The notes beneath the pieces were generated by a model, which did no database searches, was not told the DNA's origin, and saw nothing but the letters and a program-made list of their open reading frames with translations. 64,000 nt of DNA, taken from the NCBI RefSeq assembly GCF_001949145.1, contig NW_019091407.1, positions 1,103,263 through 1,167,262 of the forward strand, read 5' to 3'. Origin of the DNA: Acanthaster planci (lineage: Eukaryota > Echinodermata > Asteroidea > Valvatida > Acanthasteridae). Positions 1 through 10,656 of this stretch are shown piece after piece (positions within the stretch are counted from its first letter, which is position 1; each line of letters starts with the position of its first letter). A program made the translations under genes and the position numbers.

Positions 1-76
1 TCATTGGTCTACAGAGCATTTGCTTCTAAAGGGAAATCTTACCAAATTTCGCACTCTGAGAGAAAAAATATCCTTT

Positions 77-99
77 CATACATGTACATGTACATGTAT
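77..99. repeat. TACATG microsatellite
   Basis: A short run of tandem TACATG units. The same hexamer recurs at 1739-1759 and singly or doubly across the whole window, for example near 6875, 16640, 47150 and 58865. Because TACATGTA is self-complementary, the runs are palindromic. They look like a genome-wide low-complexity background rather than a local regulatory element. Confidence 0.8.
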
Positions 100-357
100 C
101 TAGCTATTCTACAGTGACAGAACTTGTCATACATTAACAATTCTTGCTTTTACAGACAAAATTAACCATAAGTAATACACCAAAAGACCAATCCTTTCAC
201 ATAAGATAACACTTTTTATTATTCGACTAGAAACACAACATTAATGATAAATGTAGGTACAGTGTACATGTAGAGTACAACATACACTGTACATGAAGTT
301 TGGCATGTTGTTAAAGCTCAGACAACTCACAATGATTCAACCACTATGAGATCTATA

Positions 358-2111
358 CTATGAGTATTCTATTGAGACAAGTGATCTGTTGAGATCAGTG
401 ATCCACAAAGACACCTTGCCTATCAGCTTTTCTGAGGTGCAGACACATGCAGTATTCTCCATGAGGGGTTTGATAGGAAGGCGGGCTGCCTTTCCAAAAT
501 TGTCTGCCACCTGGATGAAGTTTTGCCACCATGCTAACATTTTCATTGCCCTGCTATTTTTCCCATTGGATTTTTCCCAACTCTTACAGCTGAAGGACAA
601 ATAAGTTTACCACATTATGTGGAACAAACATGAGTTTGACAGCATTGATATTCAGCAGTGCTGCACATTTATAATCAAACAGATCTCGACACAACGTACA
701 CAACAAGTAATATTATGCATTATAATAAAACTATACACATGTGTGAACATAAAATCAATTCTGGACTGGTTCCCATCTCCCCCATAATATCATTTTTACT
801 TTGTCGTCTCAAGAACCAGTAGAGGGTGTCCTTGATCTCAGAAAATACCTTATCCAAGCTTGAGTTCTGCTCTGTAAAAAAAAGTGCCCCCTTCATTTGA
901 AGTTGCTAACACAAAAAAATCAGATTCAAAAAGTCAGAAAAAAAGTGACTGGGAAATGCTTCAGACTGTGGCACAGAGCATCTCAAATCTAAAATTTTCC
1001 TGGCCCTCAAGCAGGGCCCCACACCCCACCCTGTAAGAGTTTTGCACTTTGTGCTCGCACTGTGTCTACTGCAATGATAAAATTTACGTGTAGGGCCATG
1101 GAGAACAATGGCAGTGGGCTCAGCACTGTCGTGATTGACATTCAACACTGGTATTATCAAGGCTGCATGGGTATATTTGGAGAAGGCTAATTGCAGAATA
1201 CCCGCCACTCAAAAACAAAAACACACCCCTGAAATCATCGGTTACGTGGGCACAAGGTGAAAACCCCTATGTATACTATGAGAACAGCATGTCATTTTTG
1301 ACCTCATACTATAGCCGGTGGATCATGCAGGTGGCGGGGTATTATGTGATTGAGCTGCATATTTCACAAGTTAGTAATCAGGTCGAGAGGGGACCAAACC
1401 ACAACCTAGTGATGACACCAGACTATGCAAACGCTGCTCGATTGTGCAGTGATGACGTAATTTTTGAGCTATTTTTAGATCACGATTCACAGATGACATC
1501 AATCTCTTTATCGACCAAAAACTTCAATATAAATTGCTCTGATCAAATTTACCAAAATAGAATCCAGCAGGAATATGCAAAGTATGTAAGCATGGATTGC
1601 CTGAGTCAAACAGCATGCAGAAACAATCAAACAAAGGAACTTAAACAAAGTCTCCTGCTAACCATGATCACTTGTACACAAATTACAATAAACAAAAACT
1701 GGCAAACATGGCGAATGCCCTGTGCGAGCATACACAGATGTACATGTACATGTACATGTCCATGAACAAATAAGTACATGAATGGCATGTACATTGAAAG
1801 ACATGATATGGTTAATGCATGTCGCCATGGGCTCACAGTGAGCTTAAAAATCAAAGCCTTACAATGTAAGTGTAAAAACCTATTTAAATTAACGTGAACA
1901 TGATAAATAAGTCCGCAAAACCATACTTATCGCCAACATTTGCGTCCACGGAATCCGTATCGTCTACTCCAGTTATTGGTTTCATGTGCCTCCATCTCAT
2001 GGGACCCATTATCCACTGTCGAGAACAGTTTTCACATCGCGAGAGAAGTCTTTTCAGCGGTAAAACAAGAGAGATTTGAGAAAGCGTGACCTTAGTCATG
2101 GAGGCCGCCAT
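358..2111 (-). CDS. Uncharacterised two-exon gene, about 138 aa, basic N-terminus
   Basis: I do not recognise this protein. Exon 1 is 2111-1927. It opens with a strong Kozak context (AAGATGGCGG) and ends at a GTATGG donor after 61 codons plus 2 bases. Exon 2 is 589-358. It follows a CTTCAG acceptor, supplies the missing base, and stays open for 76 codons to TAG. The matching phases are the main support for joining them. The first 40 residues hold several Lys/Arg and almost no acidic residues (LPLKRLLSRC), which would fit a mitochondrial presequence; that is inference. The second exon is rich in aromatic and basic residues (KMLAWWQNFIQVADNFG). A minus-strand AATAAA lies at 220-215, about 140 bases past the stop. 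Extra small exons in the 1.3-kb intron cannot be excluded. The 158-codon plus-strand frame inside that intron is probably chance. Confidence 0.5.
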
Positions 2112-4812
2112 CTTGAATACCACCGGCCTCGAACAGGTTTTACTCTGAATTACAAAGATCAAATCTACATGAAATAAGGCTGTGGTTAGAAAATAAATTA
2201 AATGGTCCAAAAATTTGTGGAAACTGAATTTCTACAGTCGCTGTAAAATTGTTTGACGTAATGGATTTGTTATTTCGCAATTATTTAGTTTTTAGCTGTG
2301 TTCGCCAAGTCGAGTAGCCAATTTAAATATATGAATATTCATCCTTATTCATTCTTTATTTTTTCCAACATATATCGGATAACAATTACGTCAGTATAAA
2401 CATGAATACTGACATAATCTTTACATCAGTAAAATCCCTTAATTTGTATTTGAATTGGAACACCAATTTTGTTGTACAATTACATCAAGAATTCTTTCTC
2501 CTCCTTTCACATTCCTTTCATGATTTTTTATTTCATTAAGTGTATCAACTGGGGTACAAATCATATGGATCGATTTTTGTACTCCCCCCAGATCAATGTC
2601 ACCCTGTCCAACATTGATAAACATGCAGACCGCTCATATGCATGTACATGAACTTCATAATGAAGCCTAAACTCAATCATGCACCTGAGAAACCTCCCAC
2701 TTAGGAAATTCAAATCGGCAAGACTGTCGAGTGTTCCGACATTTGAACTGGCAAATGTGAAAATAAACAAAATCATCTCATCCAAGAAAAAAGTTGAATG
2801 CCTGTAGGTTGTACTGTGGAACTCTTATAACCAATGAATATACCGAAACTATTTCATGTCGGACTTCATTAAATGAATTGATGATAAACGTAATTTTTCG
2901 CCCATTACATCATGACACCCTTTTAATAGTACCGCTGTCATGAAATCTTCATCTGGCTAACCTTGGTCTCACATGCCATATCACTTATGTTTATTATAAA
3001 AGTTTATCAGCATACAAAAACAATATTATCAAAATGCCTTAAAATGGCATCCCAATAAAATTGAAATAGGGTGAATTAAAACAGCCTATTATAAAAATTA
3101 TACTGCATGGAGCATTTCAAAAGAAAACAAATTCTCAACACGAAACTTTCAACAAACAGCCCCCCAAAAAAGACACAAACAATAATCTTTCCTCCATAAG
3201 GTTTAATAGCCAAATTTATTGCAATATTAAACCAAATAACAATCTTTCTTCAGAACACTCTAATGATGTACATGTAATAAGTATGTATGCAAATTAATTA
3301 TTCTGGAGAGTTAATTTGAACTCACAAGAACACACATATCAATATATGGTCTAAAAAAAATGTTGAGACCGTAAAAATACTTCTACGCTTTGTGTGCACA
3401 AATGACATGTTTCACACGAGCTGGGAACACGAATAGGTGTCCATTTGACTTCGATCAATCACTTTGAAATGTGAATGCCATGTGGTGGCTGGAAGGGACA
3501 TTCAGTCATACATGTACTCTATAATGCAATGTAAAACCTATGCATTGTGCACAGTGCACCATAAAAGTCAATGTACATGTACTGTACATGTAGCTTGTTT
3601 TAGAAGGTACACAGAGTGCAGTGTGCCCTTGACATTATGAACAAATGAAACTTTTCCATCAAATATCATTTATGTTGCTCCAATGTGGAGACGCTACACT
3701 TGTACACAAATCATACGTTCATTTTCTGCCTGTTTGTCTCCTTTGTTTTACATGCCTCCATTTATTGATTAAAAACAAAATTTATACATGCAAACTCATT
3801 TCACACTCAGGATAAATTAACATACTGTGCTAAATGTCTTTCTTCTAACATTGTGAAAATGGTGGACCAAAAATGGGCAGAAAAAAAATACAGTCCTGTG
3901 AACCAGTAAATACATGTATCCAACAAAATCCTAACATGGCAATGGCTTAAATTCAACGTGTGACTGAGAAACTGGGGGGAATGCACATACATTCATTCTG
4001 TGGAACTGAAATTCGTTATTTTCTTCAGCAGTCCTGAATCTTCCTGTTTCAATATCAACTTTTCATATATACTACAGGGTTATTTAGGATTATGTTTCAA
4101 TTCCACAACAGATGATTTTGAATAGGATTTCTCAGCACAGATTTTTGCCGGCAGCCATCTTGAACATTTTGAATGGTCAGGCACAATGAAATGGGTGTCA
4201 CATAGAGCCAGCTGCTTAAAACTCCATGCCTGAATACACAGACAAAGCTTTACACACCAGTCACATCTTAACACATTAAAAACACTGAATTGAAATTACT
4301 GGTCTGTGCAAATGGGCATGCTTGAACTTCAGACCAACACAGTGCATATTTGCTGAAAGCAGTTGTTTTGATATAATACCAGAACAAGGTATAATTTACA
4401 TTTTAATAATACACGTAAGATGCACTGGGTTTTTTAAGTATGTGTATTCTGTAAACATAAAACCAAACAGGGCTAGCTTACTCTCGCCCCAGGCAATACT
4501 GATGAACTGTTTTTGATAATTACTGTTGTGGACACCCAAAACTGACTAGCTTTAAAAAGCTCCATCTTAAAGCTGCCTTGAAGAACTTGATGCATACCTT
4601 TATCAAATGGTTAGCTGCCTCAGCACATAACTAATACATGTTGAATTATTTGAAGGTTGCCAGAGTGCAAAGGTCAATTGTTTGATAGATGAAAGGTTGT
4701 TTAATAGTCTCACAAGAGGCATTCCAATCACTCCATCCCTTCAAAAACACAGCTGCAGTTGAAGGTGTTGAGTTTCTGTATTGTAAAATGTGGTAATTAC
4801 TATGATTTGGGA
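2112..4812. other. Intergenic, no gene seen
   Basis: AT-rich sequence between the promoter side of the left-edge gene and the 3' end of COX7A. Open frames here are short and lack paired splice sites. A minus-strand AATAAA at 3766-3761 could serve the upstream COX7A transcript but is 1 kb away. Confidence 0.5.
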
Positions 4813-4983
4813 TCAAGTTTTCTTTTCATTCTGTTGATCAGTTTTGTGGGCCGCAACATAGAGAGCAAAGCCCAGAAATGCAAAGCAGACTCCGGCAATG
4901 GTCATGGCCGCATTGTAGGCAATCCGTACCCTCGGATCAACAGAACTCCCGGCTTTAATGGCTTCTTCCTGCCCATCTTTGCT
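4813..4983 (-). CDS. Alternative last exon of COX7A, diverged copy
   Basis: Open for 56 codons to TGA, preceded by an AG acceptor (TTGATAG). It begins in phase 0, the same phase as the regular last exon 95 bases upstream, so the upstream COX7A exon could splice to either. It encodes SKDGQEEAIKAG, then a single hydrophobic helix (YNAAMTIAGVCFAFLGFALY) and a polar tail rich in Lys, Gln and Glu. The layout copies the regular exon (K-DG, then K-x-G about ten residues on, then Y and M before an AG-containing helix, then a basic end), though overall identity is low. Reading it as a duplicated, diverged terminal exon is inference. It could instead belong to a separate small membrane protein with unseen upstream exons. 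Confidence 0.55.
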   Translation of the reverse strand, partial: SKDGQEEAIKAGSSVDPRVRIAYNAAMTIAGVCFAFLGFALYVAAHKTDQQNEKKT

Positions 4984-5077
4984 CTATCAAAAACACATTA
5001 AACAAGGATTGAGTGTGTGGGGATGAACGTGAGGAACTATGGAGAAAGAGGGTTTCTGGGCTGCCGACAGAAATGGT

Positions 5078-6768
5078 CTACTTCTTGGGCATTGAGAGAG
5101 TGAATAGTTCGTAGCAGACCCATGCAGTGCCGGCCACCGTCAGTCCCATGATTACGGTGTATGAAAATGTGTCCATGAGACCTCCCTTCAGGTGCACTGG
5201 CAAGCCATCGTCTTTCTGTTGACAGCAGACACAAAAAGGGGCCACTAGCTAATTAGCGACACTTTATCATAATAACGTGATCTTTCCAGCACCTTCAAAA
5301 GTGAAACCCCAAGTTCAACTCCAGCAAGACTTTGCATAGCGATGAACAAATAAAACCACTCATTTCGGAAAGGCATTTAGAGTCACACTGAACCAAATTA
5401 AAAGCAAATTTTGAAATAAGTACTGCAAAAGTTCGACGTCTGAAACAATTAGGAGCGATGAGGCGTGCTTCCAGGTGAAAGATCGGCACTCGGAACGACA
5501 CCAAAGCGACTTGGTTTCATTCGCTGCTCTTTTCATGGGCCAAATCCAATGCAAATGTATGTAATAAGTTCATCTGTCTTGACACCAAAATTTAATTAGG
5601 TCGTCCGAGTTTGATTTGACGCAACCCCAGAATGCCTGTCTGAAACAGGTGTAAGCTCCAATTTTCCACACTGATTCCTGTCCCCAAGGAAACCTCCTAA
5701 AATAGGTTTCAATAAACCATTTCATGCTATCATTATCGTACCAAATGCTTTCTGAGCTACGTTTTAAGCTTTCAGATCCCATGCCAAACAGGCAGAAACC
5801 CTATCCACAAGTACAATGCACAAATACCAACTTCTTTAAGTTCACTGAAGAAGGTGATCCACTTCCCTTTTTTTCACTTAGGCTTTCACTTGAAATACCC
5901 TTCTGCAACAATGAGTTTCAATAAAGCAATGATCCAATAACAAAATGTCTCGTAAGACCAAACAAAAATTAAGCTGTGTTTCCTATTACACTGAAAAAAA
6001 AAATTGTTGGTTGGGTAAATTTTCTTTACTCTTTTTTATAGCCAAAAAAATTAGGGTTGGACGATGGTCTGTATTTTTTTTGGAGGGGGGGCGTATATTT
6101 GTAACTTGTCAGTGTCAGATTAATATTGTACATGTGCACGTCAATATTACATGTACATATCAGCGCTGTGATTGAGTAGTCAAGTAGCTGGTTGTTGAAA
6201 TACAAACACACAAGAGCTGTTCTCATGCAAAAAAATTAAAACAATACAATGTACAGGACGATATACACAAAATTAGGCTCAGGGCAAGGCACCATAAGTT
6301 TTTATATTTTATTGATTTGTTGAATAAAAAGATATAGGTTCCATGTGATTTTCTAGGTTGGGTCGGGTAGCCGGAAACACAGCTATTTTTTTGTTTGGCC
6401 TAATTACAGAATGAGTGCCCACCAAGGGTCAGCTGGACAGTAAAGTCCATCATTGTCAAAGACTGGTTGTGGTATCTTGTCGTTGTAAGAAGTTCATATT
6501 TTTGGCCAAACGTAATACCAAGCCTGTGAAAAGTTCATTGTGAAGTGAAACCATCAGAAATTGGGTGACTTCCTCATCTGAGGTCATTTTCCCTTTTTCG
6601 ACAGATTTTTTTTCCCCTGAAAAATAATGTGGCTTTTTCCCAAACAACGTTCATGCATGGTCTACCCACCTGAAATCGCAGCTGATTTTCTTTGACTTTG
6701 TTCTGAATTTGGGACCTCGTTGTCGTGGAAAAGCTAGCCCTGGCACGTGGCAACAGGGACCTCAGAAT
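5078..6768 (-). CDS. COX7A: Cytochrome c oxidase subunit 7A (5' end not resolved)
   Basis: Nuclear-encoded small subunit of mitochondrial complex IV with one inner-membrane helix. The exon at 6768-6670 (33 codons) carries an Arg/Ser/Thr-rich presequence and ends with NKVKENQLRFQ, the family's N-K-V-x-E-x-Q-x-x-F-Q block just before the membrane part. A GTGGGT donor in phase 0 leads to the exon at 5215-5078, which gives KDDGLPVHLKGG, then the helix (YTVIMGLTVAGTAWVCYELF) and ends PKK-stop, as in vertebrate COX7A proteins. The total of 78 residues is near the usual size. The initiator Met lies in an upstream exon I could not fix. One weak candidate is ATG at 10478 with only three codons before a GTATGA donor, which would place it in a shared promoter with the divergent COX7A2L gene. 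A second last exon lies downstream. Confidence 0.88.
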
Positions 6769-7582
6769 CTATTAAACAAAATTTCCAAAAAGGATCTTCC
6801 CATCAGTACATAAACATGAAATGCTAACGCATCAATACATGTATATAATCCACGAGCACCACATGTGAAATTCATGTACATGTACGTTTTGATTATGCAT
6901 GATGTTACACCACCATCTACATGACAGAATGTGGATGAGGTCATGTATTGTGTACATATGTATCATTAAGCATTCTGAGGAGTACAAAGTGACTTTTTGA
7001 AGTCCTAACCTGACCAATGTGCTGCTGTTGAAGTGTAATGATGACAAACCCTGAATGGTTGAAATTGGTTTAAAACGCTTGACAAATAACTTCACCTAGA
7101 TGCCTTGCATCATATATATTTAACCTAATAAGACTTTTCTTGCATATTACCATAAGTTTTTAACAGTTGCTATGTAGATTAATGTTTTATATTCTTGAAG
7201 TTTGCTGATATAAAAATCAGGTGATCAAGGTGAATGTTTTTCGTGCTTGGCGAACCAGAAGTCATGACAGTTTATTACATTAAAAAATTAATGAAATAAA
7301 AAAAAGGAAAAGGAACTGATCACAGTTTCTTTCCTTATTTCCACTGAAACAATGCGCCATTGAGCAGGACCTTCAAATTTGAATTTCTGTTGGTCCGTGG
7401 ATCAATTTTGACAGATACGGCGTCACTTTGTTTGTGAACTTTTAAGTACATGTAAAAACTGATGTACAGGCCTTAAAATGACATACATGTAAGACTAATT
7501 TGGAAAACAATTTCCAAGTACATCCAAGGATGGATTTGAGCCGGAAGATCATGTTAATTTGGGATTTTTGCCCTGCCCGCAG

Positions 7583-7873
7583 GTATTACAGCACTGTATA
7601 CTCAGTGTTTGCCCCCAGAGGCTTTTAAAAAAAACACATGCGTACTCGGAGGGAGCTCGAGCCCACGACCTCCTGCTTACTAGTGCAGACGTCTTAACCA
7701 CTCGACTGCCGAGCTTTCTGGTGTCAGCTGGCTGGTTCGAGCTGGATGAAGCAGCCTTGGAACCTTCCATCCTTGGAAATAGTCGTTCGCAGTACCCACT
7801 GCTATATTTAACTCGAACCAGCCAGCTGGACCGGCAAGCTCGGGCAAACACTGAGTATACAGTGTTCTAATAC
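7583..7873. mobile_element. tRNA-like SINE core inside a palindromic element
   Basis: The outer 32-bp arms at 7583-7614 and 7842-7873 are inverted copies with about two mismatches. A second inverted pair (CAGCTGGCTGGTTCGAG and its complement, near 7727 and 7815) lies inside. On the minus strand, 7716-7650 reads like the 5' half of a tRNA-derived SINE: CGAGTGGTTAAGACGTC resembles an A box and GGTCGTGGGCTCGAGC a B box. A related tRNA-like copy lies at 60436-60505. The element sits in the COX7A-COX7A2L interval. Confidence 0.6.
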
Positions 7874-8247
7874 ACGTCAGGCAGTGCAAAAATTCACAAT
7901 TAATTTCCAAGTAACTTACTATGGGAGCATAACTGAACTACACATAAATTTCACGCGGACTTTGTTAATGCAACAAACTAAACAATACCAGAAGCCTCAT
8001 TGCTAATTATGCCACATGAGTGTTTTGCACAATGATAGAAAGGCATTATGGGAAAGAAAAAGGAATAAGCATTGCCCCATTTTTCTTCCCGCAGTACCTT
8101 TCTACAATTGTGCAAAATCACTGGGTATTAGAGATAAGGTCTATCATGTCTATACTCCCAAAACTGCTCAGGAAACAGTCATCAGCATACGCATTAAGAC
8201 ACTGCTTGCTTTTTTATGAATAGTTCACTAGCCCAGCTGGGGAGTCA

Positions 8248-8255
8248 TGACGTCA
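8248..8255. promoter_or_regulatory. Full CRE palindrome TGACGTCA
   Basis: A perfect cAMP-response-element octamer 45 bases upstream of the ATG at 8301. CREs at this distance are typical of animal promoters that bind CREB/ATF factors. A second perfect copy lies upstream of the CCDC170 start. Confidence 0.45.
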
Positions 8256-8300
8256 TCTCCAGATACATTAGCATACAGTTTGAACCGCTGAATGAAGAAG

Positions 8301-8367
8301 ATGGCGATGTCGAGCTCGAGAGAAGAGCATTTCCAATTTGAAGGGAAAATTTCTCCTTTGTTCCTAC
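8301..8367 (+). CDS. Candidate first coding exon of an unknown gene
   Basis: ATG in a good context (AAGATGGCGATGTCG) opens 22 codons (MAMSSSREEHFQFEGKISPL and on) and stops at a strong GTGAGT donor in phase 1. The upstream CRE supports a promoter here. The only downstream acceptor I found that keeps a long frame is at 9746/9747, but that frame runs into the repeats of a foldback element, so the partner exon is doubtful. I do not recognise the protein. Confidence 0.3.
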
Positions 8368-8929
8368 GTGAGTAAACCTTACCAACATTATTGGAATCTG
8401 ATTCTCGCTTAATCCCAGGCCATGCACATTAGAAAGTTTTGGAGCATTTTGGAGGTGAATTCAGAAGGATTTTGATTCTGGGTATGACAATGAGCCAGTT
8501 ATTTTGAGTGAAATGAATTAACGAAAGCAAAAGTACACCTATATGGAAGAGCCTTGGACTCTACTTTTACCGTGCTTGACCATGTCCAAATGTTAAAAAG
8601 GCAATTTGTAGAGACCACAGACATATAAACACATAGACGGGCAACTCCTATTCAAAACAACTGCAAGGTACCATAGCTGAGACGACACCCGACTAAACCC
8701 AAAAGCATGGGCAAATTCACCCCTCGGTATAGGGAATTTACACACAGATGACAAATTCCAGCCAAAAAATTCTATGAAGCCATTTTTCGATTGTGAAAAA
8801 ATCCTCTGTTAACTTAATCTGGCCTATGCAGATTCAAAAAGTGCTGTTGCAACATTTGAACAGAAAAGATAACAGTACAAAGGAGCAAAAAAGGCAGGTC
8901 TTTTTAGAGCCTATGTAAACAAATACAAA

Positions 8930-9983
8930 ATGGGTCAACTCGTACCCAGGTTAACTCGTACCAGGGTCAACTCGTACTCCCCAGATCCGGTCAGCAGAAA
9001 ATATGCGGAAGTTCAGATTTTTTATTGAAAAATCCCCACTGTGTTTAGGAAGTAGGACATAAATGGCATCTGACTACAGTGCCCCTGAATACAGATGTTC
9101 CAGATGTTCAATAAAATCAGTGAATTACACTTTGATCGAACATGTGTGTGTTGAGGTTAGCTTCCTTTGGGGAGCCTAAGGGACAGGTGCATTGCTTTGA
9201 CTTGCAAATGAACTTGCTACCACCTCTTATTAGAGTTGGGAATATGTCACCTACTGTGTAAAGAAGTCAAATAAACTATGATCGAAAATGAATGCTTCAG
9301 TCAGTTCATGAAGCAGAACCATCACGCATGATGCACATGCTTTGGCCGGAAGCATCCAAATCATTGTGGCGCACTTCAAAGGACATACATGTAGCAGGCT
9401 ACGGTCAGTCAGTTGCTCGATATTGAAAGCGGCTTCTGTGCCAAGTCGTTTGAAGAAAACATGTGAGACCTGATGGGCTGAAGACACATTGGATGGATAA
9501 GAAGTGATGGCTCAATCCCATTCAGAGATGCCCTCTCTTACAGATTGATGTTGGATGTTTATTGGAGGGTGGGTCATTCTGTGATTTATGTCTACATGGA
9601 GACTGTGGTGGAGCCTCGGGAGGGTAGGAATAATAGGAAGAAATTAAAGCAGTGTAGACTGGAACCATATTTACCCACCCAATGGTTTGGATCAAGTTAA
9701 AATTAGACTATTAAAATAAAATTAATTGCCCAGCTTTTCATTTACAGGACCATCCTTGCGTGTAGCATCTAACATCATCCAAACAGTTAGAAAAACGGAA
9801 AAAAGGGGAAGACCGTTTTTGCAATCCATTTGGGGTATAAAAGCGAGACAAAAAATCTTAACCTGTTTGGGTCACAAACTCATGTTTCTTTCAAGGGTGC
9901 AAGTTGACTGGGGTACGAGTTGACGAGGGACCAGGGTACGAGTTGACCTGGGTACGAGTTAACTCGGATACGAGCTGACCCAA
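8930..9983. mobile_element. Foldback element, about 1.05 kb
   Basis: The left arm (8930-8984) is made of repeated GTCAACTCGTACC-like units. The right arm (about 9899-9983) holds the complementary GGTACGAGTTGAC units about five times. The arms pair as an inverted repeat around roughly 0.9 kb of unrelated AT-rich DNA with no recognisable transposase. Terminal arms built of short tandem units are the hallmark of foldback elements. Confidence 0.6.
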
Positions 9984-10218
9984 AATCCACAGATAAATGC
10001 GTTTACAGTGCGTCACGAGCAATTCGCAATGAACCATGCCATTCGTCATTTCGCCCATTGTATTGCCCACGCTTTTTAAAATCACGGTTATACGCGCAAG
10101 ATTGGTAGTCTATGTGTACTTGTACATGTATGTCTATAGTTTACATGTCTTGCTCAGGCCAACGGGCGCCCTCTACTTCAAAAACGAAGAGGGGACCTGA
10201 TACGTTCAAATTTATTTC

Positions 10219-10250
10219 ACCTTCACATTAGTTATTACTAATGTGAAGGT
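10219..10250. repeat. Perfect 14-bp hairpin
   Basis: ACCTTCACATTAGT and its exact reverse complement are separated by four bases, followed by an A-run. No known element is recognised. It lies about 400 bases upstream of the COX7A2L start. Confidence 0.7.
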
Positions 10251-10478
10251 TAAAAAAAAAAGAACATGTAGATATCATGGACTTGACTTCCTAAGTTACA
10301 ATGGCAACCACATAAATACTTACCAGCGCTCTGTTCATTTTCCTGTTTTAGAAATAGGCCCACGCCAATTCTTTTTTCTCTAGCGAAACAAAACTCCACA
10401 GAAAAATGGCGTACGTGACTTGTTTTGTGAAACGGATTCCACGCTTTCTTCAATATCAATTTATCATACCGTTTCCAT

Positions 10479-10656
10479 TGGGTACCAGATCATAATGGCC
10501 CAACTTTTTAGTTAGGGCGCCCTCTTGTGACATGATTATTGTTCGTGCGCGTACACACAGCGCATATGTGAAGGACTGGCGTTGAAAGGGGTTGAATCTG
10601 TGCGGTCCGGTTCGAGCTTCCAACTTTCATGAATTCACTGAAACTAGTGCTGGAAA
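10479..10656. promoter_or_regulatory. Probable promoter of COX7A2L, possibly bidirectional
   Basis: The segment directly upstream of the COX7A2L ATG is less AT-rich than its surroundings and has no TATA box at an obvious position. If the small ATG exon at 10478-10470 (minus strand) is really the first exon of COX7A, the 180 bases between the two ATGs would be a shared divergent promoter. That part is speculative. Confidence 0.3.

Noticed and set aside
1289-1765. 158-codon plus-strand open frame, one of the longer uninterrupted frames near the left end
   Set aside because: Low-complexity end from the TACATG repeat, no splice or family support, and it lies in the intron of the minus-strand gene.
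7650-7716. tRNA gene on the minus strand
   Set aside because: Has A- and B-box-like parts but the flanks do not pair into a proper acceptor stem by eye; a tRNA-derived SINE fits better.
9726-9923. Possible second exon following 8301-8367 (phase fits at 9747)
   Set aside because: The frame runs into the tandem units of the foldback element's right arm and the peptide has no recognisable family features.
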